From an uncultured Clostridia bacterium (lineage in GTDB: Bacteria > Bacillota > Clostridia > Oscillospirales > Ruminococcaceae), in the NCBI GenBank assembly GCA_947165805.1, contig CAMVBT010000138.1:1-6820 (forward strand): a stretch of DNA of 6,820 bases, given 5' to 3'. A program made the position numbers and the translations under genes. Positions within the stretch are counted from its first letter, which is position 1; every line of letters starts with the position of its first letter. This document shows, piece after piece, positions 1-4,992 of the stretch. A model generated the notes under the pieces. The model saw only the letters and a list, made by a program, of their open reading frames with translations, ran no database searches and had not been told where the DNA came from.

Positions 1-1041
1 CTGCGGGCATTTGGGCATCGGAACGAACATGATGTCTTCCATCTCGCCGAATGCAGCTACATTCGAGGGTTCATAGAGAACATAAGCGCCCTGCGGATAG
101 AACAGTGTCTTGCCGGTGGCTATCTTCTCGGGGTGTACCTGCCATGCGTATTCGCCCTTCGGAACAGGCAGATCGTTTCTCTTGAGCTTGAGCATATATT
201 CCTGAACCGCCATTATCATCGGGTGCTCAAGGTTGCTTACGAGCTGACCGTCGATAAGGTCGATGTAAGGTGTGCCGGAGGTTACCGCGAAAGCGTTCTC
301 GAATTCCCAGCCGTCGATGCCGAACTTTTCGTCCGCGCGGCTGCAGAAGCTCGTCATCATATCATAGAACGTATCCCATGTCCAGTTGCCCTCTTCAAGG
401 AGCTGGGCGGGGTCTGGAAGACCGTTCTCGGTAATGGTGTTCTTGTTGTAGATGACAACAACGCCCGCGTCGGTGGAAGTAACGCCGAGGAAGTGCTTAC
501 CGTTGATGCTGAACATATCGTTGACGTGCTTCATCGGAGCCCAGAGCTCGGAGTCATAGTCGATATACGGATCCATCGACTGGAACTTGCCCGCGATGAT
601 GTTGCCGGGTACGATGTCGAGGTCCTCGGCGCTGAACATATCGGGCGAATCGCCGGAAAGTACGAGTGTGGAAAGCTTGTCATAGCGGTCGTCCCACGAG
701 CATATCGTGGTCTCGATCTTGCCGCCGCACTGCTGCTCGAACATTTCGAGAGCAACGCCCTTGGGCTTGCCGTCGGACGGATTGAGGTCGAAGTTCGCAA
801 GGAGCTTTACGGTCGGGTTAGCAAGCTTCTCGAGGCCTGTCTCGATCTCGGCGATAGCTTCCTTGTCCTCCTCCTTCAGAGTTGCGGGGGGAGTGGTCGT
901 TGTGGTCTCGGCAGCCGTTGTCGTGGAGGCGCCGGTAGACTCGGGTCTCGAACCGCCGTCGCTGCTTCCGCCGTTGCAGGCGCTTGCGGAAAGTACGCAC
1001 ACCGCCGCCAGCAGAACAGATGTTATTCTTTTCTTGGTCAT
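1..1041 (-). CDS. Sugar ABC transporter substrate-binding lipoprotein (partial, C-terminus outside window)
   Basis: The visible part is the first 347 residues; the C-terminus lies beyond the left edge. It should bind a sugar or oligosaccharide outside the cell and deliver it to an ABC permease. The start ATG (1041-1039) follows an AAAGGA ribosome site at 1055-1050 with 8 nt spacing. Residues 1-21 form a lipoprotein signal peptide (MTKKR, hydrophobic core, SASAC) and Cys22 is the likely lipidated residue, although position -3 is Ala instead of the usual Leu. A Gly/Ser/Thr-rich linker with Thr runs spans about 23-53. The remainder has features of extracellular solute-binding family 1/8 proteins: LVLSGDSPDMF at about 126-136, VVVIYNKNTITENGLPDP at about 194-211 and GNWTWDTFYDMM at about 218-229. 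The permease genes are not in the window, probably lying downstream on the minus strand. The divergent AraC-type gene is the obvious candidate regulator. The family call is firm; the sugar cannot be read from the sequence. Confidence 0.9.
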   Translation of the reverse strand, partial: MTKKRITSVLLAAVCVLSASACNGGSSDGGSRPESTGASTTTAAETTTTTPPATLKEEDKEAIAEIETGLEKLANPTVKLLANFDLNPSDGKPKGVALEMFEQQCGGKIETTICSWDDRYDKLSTLVLSGDSPDMFSAEDLDIVPGNIIAGKFQSMDPYIDYDSELWAPMKHVNDMFSINGKHFLGVTSTDAGVVVIYNKNTITENGLPDPAQLLEEGNWTWDTFYDMMTSFCSRADEKFGIDGWEFENAFAVTSGTPYIDLIDGQLVSNLEHPMIMAVQEYMLKLKRNDLPVPKGEYAWQVHPEKIATGKTLFYPQGAYVLYEPSNVAAFGEMEDIMFVPMPKCPQ

Positions 1042-1110
1042 AATGATCTTCCTTTCTGTTAAATGGTTTAGTTTCCCGGAATTTATGATACTTCTTTACT
1101 CTACGCCCTT

Positions 1111-1119
1111 ATTATATCA
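1111..1119 (-). promoter_or_regulatory. Extended -10 promoter of the substrate-binding protein gene
   Basis: On the minus strand the sequence reads TGATATAAT, a perfect -10 TATAAT (1116-1111) with an upstream TG, about 70 nt before the start codon. No good -35 is found at 17-18 nt spacing (TATCGG or similar). The promoter may therefore rely on the extended -10 and on an activator, which suits a neighbouring AraC-type regulator. Confidence 0.65.
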
Positions 1120-1133
1120 CAGCTTCGGGCTTG

Positions 1134-1143
1134 CCGATATCGG
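1134..1143. promoter_or_regulatory. Palindrome CCGATATCGG, possible operator
   Basis: This perfect 10-bp palindrome covers the position where the -35 box of the minus-strand binding-protein promoter should lie, and it is upstream of the AraC-type promoter. Its placement would suit a regulator acting on either gene. A short palindrome can arise by chance, so this is only a candidate. Confidence 0.3.
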
Positions 1144-1170
1144 AATATTAACTTTTATAATAAATTTTTG

Positions 1171-1199
1171 TTGCATTTTTCCGGAAACTATGTTATAAT
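1171..1199 (+). promoter_or_regulatory. Promoter of the AraC-family regulator gene
   Basis: TTGCAT (1171-1176), a 17-bp spacer and a perfect TATAAT (1194-1199) with a TG at 1191-1192 form a strong extended -10 sigma-A type promoter. Transcription should begin near 1206, giving a leader of about 60 nt. The spacer holds the palindrome TTTCCGGAAA (1178-1187), a natural place for a repressor or autoregulator to bind. Confidence 0.8.
1178..1187. promoter_or_regulatory. Palindrome TTTCCGGAAA in the promoter spacer, possible operator
   Basis: A perfect 10-bp palindrome lies between the -35 and -10 boxes of the regulator promoter. A close relative, TTCCCGGAA (perfect around a central C), sits at 1073-1081 in the leader of the divergent binding-protein gene. 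Two similar sites, one in each transcription unit, suggest a shared regulator, but no binding evidence exists and AraC proteins often use direct repeats instead. Confidence 0.35.
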
Positions 1200-1254
1200 A
1201 ATATAGAAAACACCGGCTGCGCGGCACAGACCCGTCCGCGCGGATACCGCATAC

Positions 1255-1260
1255 AGGAGG
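1255..1260 (+). promoter_or_regulatory. Ribosome binding site of the AraC-family gene
   Basis: AGGAGG lies 6 nt before ATG 1267 and fixes the start codon. Just upstream, GCGCGG (1219-1224) can pair with CCGCGC (1236-1241), making a small GC-rich leader hairpin that leaves this site free. Confidence 0.8.
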
Positions 1261-1266
1261 CTTACT

Positions 1267-2046
1267 ATGGCGTCGGATATGGCGAAGCTGCTCTCGGAGA
1301 CCGAGTTCCGGAACCGCGAGTATATGATAACTCATCTGTCCTACGACAGAGAAATGGAATTCTACCAGAGCATAAAAATGGGCAATGTCGAAGAGGCAAA
1401 GCGCCTGTTCAAGCCCCTCGAGAGCGAGGGACTCGGAAAGCTGAGCGAGGACCCTCTGCGCAACATAAAGTACCACCTCATCATAACCGTCGCATTCATA
1501 ACACGCTACTGTATCGAGGGCGGTCTGCCCATGGAGGAGGCCTACAACCTCAGCGACATCTATATCCAGCGCATCGACCTGTGCGGTTCGCAGAAGGAAG
1601 TCGACGAGATACACCGGGAAGTTGTCGGGACCTACGCCGAGCGAATGAACAAGCTCCACAAGAAGCGCGTCCTCTCGCGTCCCGTGGTCGTCTGCATCGA
1701 CTATATCTACGACAATCTGCACTCGAAGGTCACGCTTGACGATCTCGCGGATATCACGGGGCTGAGTGCTCCGTATCTCTCGAAGCTCTTCCACAAGGAA
1801 ACGGGTACTACCATTAAACAATATATACTGGGAAAAAAGGTCGAAGCAGCTGAAAACCTGCTCAAATTTTCGGACTATCCCTGTTCCGATATTTCACAGT
1901 ATCTCGGTTTCGGCACGGAGAGCCATTTTATATGCGTATTCAAGAGCTTCACGAAGATCACTCCCGGCGAATACCGCGAGCGCTTCTATCGCACCCGCTG
2001 GGGCGACCGGCACGGAAGCCGTGCCGCCGATCCGTCTGATATTTAA
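1267..2046 (+). CDS. AraC-family transcriptional regulator with repeat-derived C-terminal tail
   Basis: This 259-residue DNA-binding protein probably controls a sugar uptake gene. The C-terminal AraC/XylS domain holds two helix-turn-helix units: the first at about 155-180 (VTLDDLADITGLSAPYLSKL), the second at about 205-237, with the family signature SDISQYLGFGTESHFICVFK followed by TPGEYR. The N-terminal 140 residues look all-helical. They contain NPLRN-like and KYHLIITVAFITRYCIEGG stretches (about 63-86) and AYNLSDIYIQRID (about 92-104), seen in many Clostridia AraC regulators that lack the cupin sugar-binding domain; the ligand is unknown. The gene is divergent from the substrate-binding protein gene, the usual position for its regulator. 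The oddity is the tail: AraC domains normally end soon after the TPGEYR segment, here near residue 241. Residues 248-259 (RHGSRAADPSDI) and the stop codon are encoded by the first unit of the downstream repeat array. No T-tract terminator follows the gene. Confidence 0.93.
   Translation: MASDMAKLLSETEFRNREYMITHLSYDREMEFYQSIKMGNVEEAKRLFKPLESEGLGKLSEDPLRNIKYHLIITVAFITRYCIEGGLPMEEAYNLSDIYIQRIDLCGSQKEVDEIHREVVGTYAERMNKLHKKRVLSRPVVVCIDYIYDNLHSKVTLDDLADITGLSAPYLSKLFHKETGTTIKQYILGKKVEAAENLLKFSDYPCSDISQYLGFGTESHFICVFKSFTKITPGEYRERFYRTRWGDRHGSRAADPSDI
2008..2026 (+). other. Hairpin within the regulator's 3' coding end
   Basis: CGGCACGG (2008-2015), loop AAG and CCGTGCCG (2019-2026) form a perfect 8-bp GC-rich stem just before the stop codon. 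A 7-bp copy lies at 2109-2125. No T-tract follows either, so they are not standard intrinsic terminators; they could stabilise the mRNA 3' end or help a factor-dependent stop. Confidence 0.6.
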
Positions 2047-2304
2047 CAACAAGAGACAGGTTTTCTGCCTCGCTGCCGTTATTCTCTGCTTTACAGTGAT
2101 TCAAGCGAGGCACGGAAGCCGTGCCGCCGACCCGTCTGATATTTAACATCAGTTGGCGGGGCTCTGCCTCGCTGCCGTTATTCTCTGCTTTGCCAGCGGC
2201 CGACCCGTCTGATATTTAACAGTAATTGACGAGTTTTCTGCCTCGCTGCCGCTGTTCTCTGCTTTAACAGTGGCCTGCGCTCCCGACCCGACTGATATTT
2301 AACA
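2008..2304 (+). repeat. Irregular tandem repeat array with hairpins at the 3' end of the AraC-family gene
   Basis: Two modules alternate. Module A, CCGTCTGATATTTAACA, occurs at 2032-2048, 2132-2148 and 2205-2221, and with one change at 2288-2304. Module B, 29 nt beginning TCTGCCTCGCTGCC and ending TCTCTGCTTT, occurs at 2064-2092 and 2163-2191 (identical) and at 2237-2265 (two changes). The first two A modules are preceded by a compact hairpin whose stems enclose the loop AAG (2008-2026 and 2109-2125). Between 2009-2048 and 2109-2148 only one base in 40 differs, and the period there is exactly 100; later periods shrink to 73 and 83 as the hairpin is lost. B1 (2066-2074, TGCCTCGCT) can also pair with AGCGAGGCA at 2104-2112. 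The array overlaps the last 39 bases of the AraC-family gene. Its origin is unknown; a genome-wide interspersed repeat that duplicated locally is plausible. Confidence 0.85.
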
Positions 2305-2489
2305 GAAATTTGTTATGACAAAGGCAAAATGAATAGTTTTTGCTGTGATTTTAAAGAAAACTTTATAAACACGTTAAAATAATGATATAAATGTTAATGT
2401 TGTGATAGTAAGCATGACCGATTTGTGCTATATTATAAGTACCGTAAGGGAACAAAACCTGAAACTTTATTATGGAAAGGACGATCATC
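2305..2489 (+). promoter_or_regulatory. AT-rich promoter region and leader of the secreted protein gene
   Basis: Between the repeat array and the next gene the sequence turns sharply AT-rich. The best -10 is TATATT (2429-2434) with an upstream TG at 2426-2427, an extended -10 form; TATTAT (2431-2436) is an alternative. No convincing -35 lies 16-18 nt upstream. A leader of about 50 nt follows, with the ribosome site GGAAAGGA at 2474-2481, 8 nt before ATG 2490. No other gene is visible here. Confidence 0.55.
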
Positions 2490-3113
2490 ATGAAATTAAG
2501 AAAGATCTTAGCAGCAGTCGCAGCAGCGGCAGTAGCGGTATCCGCAATGGCAGTAAGCGCATTCGCTTATGACCTGAACAAGGACCTCAAGACCGGCTGG
2601 AGCGTAAGCACAACAGTTCCGGGCGAGGAATTCGAGGGCGCTACAACTTCCTCCGTATTCACACTGACATTCACAGTCGACGATTCTCTCTCCGAGATAC
2701 CCGGCCACGAATACTGGTGCGTAAAGCCCATGATCAACGATACGGGCTGGCCGTTCATCGACACACTCGTAGGTCTTGAGCTTTCCGAGGGCAAGGACTC
2801 CTATCCCGTACAGCCCGGTCAGACAGAGATCAAGTTCACTATCCCTGCCGAAGAGCTCGAACACCTCCAGGTAGCAGGTATGGCTTTCATGGGTCACGGC
2901 GTTACACTCGGTTCGCTGACATTCTCGAACGACGAGACTCTTTCCGCAGCTCCCGCAGCAGCTGAGCCCGCTCCGGCAGCAGCAGAAGCTACCACAACAA
3001 CGGCTGCCGCAGCAACAACTAACCCCGCAACAGGCGTTGCAGACCTCGGCGGCGCAGTTCTCGGTATGCTTGCAGCAGCAGGTCTTGCTTTCGCTTCCAG
3101 AAAGAGAGCATAA
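2490..3113 (+). CDS. Secreted protein with NPATG sortase-like cell wall anchor, function unknown
   Basis: The 207-residue product is probably exported and held at the cell surface. The start at 2490 is preferred over ATG 2472 because GGAAAGGA (2474-2481) is a good ribosome site for it and because residue 1 then begins a classic signal peptide: MKLRK, an Ala/Val-rich core, and cleavage after AFA at residue 26. Residues 27-147 form one compact domain of alternating polar and hydrophobic stretches, ending AGMAFMGHGVTLGSLTFS (about 129-146). This suggests a beta-sandwich, possibly carbohydrate-binding, but I do not recognise a named family. An Ala/Pro/Thr-rich linker (about 152-177) leads to NPATG (178-182), a hydrophobic segment (about 187-202) and the basic tail SRKRA, the layout of a sortase substrate. 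The motif begins with Asn instead of the usual Leu. Alanine codons are strongly biased to GCA, unlike the neighbouring genes, which may reflect high expression. It has its own promoter and a strong terminator. Confidence 0.85.
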   Translation: MKLRKILAAVAAAAVAVSAMAVSAFAYDLNKDLKTGWSVSTTVPGEEFEGATTSSVFTLTFTVDDSLSEIPGHEYWCVKPMINDTGWPFIDTLVGLELSEGKDSYPVQPGQTEIKFTIPAEELEHLQVAGMAFMGHGVTLGSLTFSNDETLSAAPAAAEPAPAAAEATTTTAAAATTNPATGVADLGGAVLGMLAAAGLAFASRKRA

Positions 3114-3162
3114 GCTGATAACCGACAGAAAAATTTCAGCATATACCCATTATGGAAAAAGA

Positions 3163-3192
3163 CACCTGCCCAATAGGGCAGGTGCCTTTTTT
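3163..3192. terminator. Bidirectional intrinsic terminator
   Basis: CACCTGCCC (3163-3171), loop AATA and GGGCAGGTG (3176-3184) form a perfect 9-bp stem, followed on the plus strand by CC and six T's (3187-3192). On the minus strand the same stem is followed by TCTTTTT (3162-3156). It therefore ends both the secreted protein gene and the convergent galT-malQ operon. Confidence 0.93.
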
Positions 3193-3225
3193 GCGCTGTC
3201 GCCGCGCTTTGAGCGCAAGCGGCTA

Positions 3226-3459
3226 TTAATCCTTCTTACCGCCGAAGAGGCCGCCGATCTTATCGAGAAGGCCTGCCGCGCTGTCGATGCCGAGCTTTGC
3301 CTTGACACCGTCAACAACGCCGTTGACAACGTCGTCGGGCAGGTCAACGCCTATAATGCCCTCAACTGTCTGGATAGGCTCCTTCTGGAACTTGTCCATG
3401 AGGTCGGGCTCCGCCTGTACCTTTGCTACTACTTCGTCGATCTTTGCTTTGATGTCCAT
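3226..3459 (-). CDS. Small conserved-looking protein of unknown function (77 aa)
   Basis: The product is a 77-residue, charge-rich protein with no signal peptide or membrane segment. The start ATG (3459) has a good ribosome site, AAAGGAG at 3475-3469, 9 nt upstream, which together with biased codon use supports a real gene. Residues 1-30 (MDIKAKIDEVVAKVQAEPDL onward) look helical. The centre carries KFQKEPIQTVEGIIGVDLPDD (about 24-44), followed by a second predicted helix VVNGVVDGVKAKLG and a Gly-rich amphipathic end, LLDKIGGLFGGKKD. The pattern of Phe, Lys/Asp-Pro and Gly-Val-Asp-Leu-Pro-Asp-Asp recalls Nif11/nitrile-hydratase-like leader peptides, but the match is weak and no modification enzyme is nearby. 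It starts 39 nt after the malQ stop and ends before the shared terminator, so it is probably the last gene of the galT-malQ operon. I have no function to offer. Confidence 0.8.
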   Translation of the reverse strand: MDIKAKIDEVVAKVQAEPDLMDKFQKEPIQTVEGIIGVDLPDDVVNGVVDGVKAKLGIDSAAGLLDKIGGLFGGKKD

Positions 3460-3468
3460 GATGAATTT

Positions 3469-3475
3469 CTCCTTT
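3469..3475 (-). promoter_or_regulatory. Ribosome binding site of the 77-residue protein
   Basis: AAAGGAG on the minus strand lies 9 nt before the start codon and supports translation of this short gene independent of malQ. Confidence 0.8.
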
Positions 3476-3484
3476 GATATTTTT

Positions 3485-3499
3485 AGCGGACTTGCCGCT
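3485..3499 (-). other. Small intercistronic hairpin after malQ
   Basis: On the minus strand, AGCGG, a 5-nt loop and CCGCT form a 5-bp stem that begins at the last base of the malQ stop codon and is followed by an A-rich stretch rather than T's. It is not a terminator; it might mark an mRNA processing or stabilising point between malQ and the small gene. Confidence 0.35.
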
Positions 3500-4992
3500 T
3501 AATTACTTTTCTTTCTGTCGGGCAGGCGGTAATACGTCTGCGCGAGGTCTTTCATGAATGCCGCGTTCTTTTCGCTGAAATGCTTCTTTTCCGAGCGCCA
3601 CTTCCAGTTGCCGCCGAGAGTTGACGGGATATTCATTCTCGCTTCGTCCCCGAGGCCTATGATATCCTGCATCGGAACTATCGCAAGACCTGTTTCGCTC
3701 TTGTAGAGCTCCCTTATCATCGTGCGGTTCATCTTCTCGAAGAGCAGCGGTTTCAGATATTTCCGGCACATCGCGCGGCTCTTCTTGTCCGCGGACCTGT
3801 ACCAGCCCATTACCGTCGAATTGTCGTGTGTGCCTGTGTAGCAGACACTGTTCTGCGGATAGCGGTGCGGCAGGTGGTCGTTGTCGCTGAAATCGGGATT
3901 GAAGCCGAACTGCAATACCCTCATTCCCGGGAAGCCCGATGCTTTCAGCAGCTCCTTGACGCTGTCGAAGATGTCGCCCAGATCCTCCGCGATTATCGGA
4001 GGTTCGCCGAGTGCTTCGCGCACCGCATTCCAGAGATCCATGCCGGGGCCGTTCTCCCACTTGCCGTTCACAGCGGTCATCTCCCCCGCCGGTATCGCCC
4101 AGTAGGTGTCAAATGCCCGGAAATGGTCGATGCGCACTATGTCGTAGAGCTTCGCGGCCTTTTCTATGCGGCGTATCCACCACGCGTAGCCGTCCTTCTT
4201 CATCGCCTCCCAGTCGTAGAGCGGATTGCCCCAGAGCTGACCGGTCGCCGAGAAATAGTCCGGCGGAACACCCGCCACGCGCTTCGGGCGGCAGTCCGCG
4301 TCGGTCTCGTAGAGGTCTGTGTTCGCCCAGATGTCCGAGCTGTCCGGCGAAACATATATCGGTATATCGCCGATTATCTTTATCCCGTTGCGGTTGGCGT
4401 AGTTCTTGAGCCTGTCCCACTGGGAATAGAACGTATATTGCAGGAATTTCCAGAAGCCCGTCTGCTTCGCGAGGCGCTCCCCTGCCGCTTCCAGAGCTTC
4501 GGGTCTGCGCAGGCGCACGTCATCGCTCCAGTCATACCACGAAACGTTCCGGTTCTCCTCTTTCAGCGCCATGAACAGCGCGTAATCGTCGAGCCAGTAT
4601 GCCTCCTCCTTCACGAATGCCAGATAGCCCGCGTTCTCGCTGAAATTGAGGTACGCCTTCCGCAGCAGCTCCATTTTGGTGCGGGTGACCTTCTCATAAT
4701 CGACAAACGACGGGTCGGCGCCGTAGTCGGCGGCATCACACATCGCGGCAGTTATGAGCCCCGACTTCACAAGGTCGTCAAGGTCGATCAGCAGAGGGTT
4801 CCCCGCGAACGTCGAAAACGACTGGTACGGCGAATCGCCGTAGCCCGTGGGTCCCACCGGCAATACCTGCCAGTATTCCTGCCCTGCCGATATCAGCCAG
4901 TCAACGAAACGCTCCGCCTGCTCGCCGAACGTCCCTATGCCGTACGGCGACGGCAGGCTCGTTATGTGCATCAGTACACCGCAGCTTCTCAT
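3499..4992 (-). CDS. malQ: 4-alpha-glucanotransferase (amylomaltase, GH77)
   Basis: This cytoplasmic enzyme transfers alpha-1,4-glucan segments between maltodextrins, releasing glucose and longer chains for phosphorylase. The 497-residue length is that of bacterial amylomaltases. Family signatures run in order: SLPSPYGIGTFG (12-23), GYGDSPYQSFSTFAGNPLLID (50-70), GDIPIYVSPDSSDIWAN (208-224) and the substrate loop GVPPDYFSATGQLWGNPLYDW (241-261). The catalytic residues are all present: the nucleophile Asp289 in RIDHFRAF, the acid/base Glu336 in IIAEDLG and Asp390 in YTGTHDNS, spaced as in the Thermus aquaticus enzyme. The start ATG overlaps the galT stop in ATGA (4992-4989), so translation is probably coupled; a GGA-type ribosome site lies about 8 nt upstream inside galT. 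No promoter of its own is evident. The pairing with galT suggests one sugar-catabolism transcript, regulated from the galT promoter. Confidence 0.97.
   Translation of the reverse strand: MRSCGVLMHITSLPSPYGIGTFGEQAERFVDWLISAGQEYWQVLPVGPTGYGDSPYQSFSTFAGNPLLIDLDDLVKSGLITAAMCDAADYGADPSFVDYEKVTRTKMELLRKAYLNFSENAGYLAFVKEEAYWLDDYALFMALKEENRNVSWYDWSDDVRLRRPEALEAAGERLAKQTGFWKFLQYTFYSQWDRLKNYANRNGIKIIGDIPIYVSPDSSDIWANTDLYETDADCRPKRVAGVPPDYFSATGQLWGNPLYDWEAMKKDGYAWWIRRIEKAAKLYDIVRIDHFRAFDTYWAIPAGEMTAVNGKWENGPGMDLWNAVREALGEPPIIAEDLGDIFDSVKELLKASGFPGMRVLQFGFNPDFSDNDHLPHRYPQNSVCYTGTHDNSTVMGWYRSADKKSRAMCRKYLKPLLFEKMNRTMIRELYKSETGLAIVPMQDIIGLGDEARMNIPSTLGGNWKWRSEKKHFSEKNAAFMKDLAQTYYRLPDRKKSN

Noticed and set aside
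133..1062. Long plus-strand open frame opposite the substrate-binding protein
   Set aside because: It is antisense to a clear solute-binding protein with ribosome site, promoter and signal peptide; its own product has no family features and no good ribosome site.
2008..2304. CRISPR array
   Set aside because: Only a few copies, two different alternating modules, irregular spacing, and overlap with a coding region; no cas genes.
2335..2361. AGTTTT/AAAACT inverted repeat as terminator for the AraC-type gene
   Set aside because: AT-only 6-bp stem with a long loop and no T-tract; too weak to call.
2472..2489. Upstream ATG as start of the secreted protein
   Set aside because: This ATG overlaps the GGAAAGGA ribosome site and would add MERTII before a standard signal peptide; ATG 2490 has proper spacing.
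3204..3216. GCGCT/AGCGC hairpin after the 77-residue gene as a second terminator
   Set aside because: 5-bp stem without a following T-tract on the minus strand; the 3163-3192 terminator explains the operon end.
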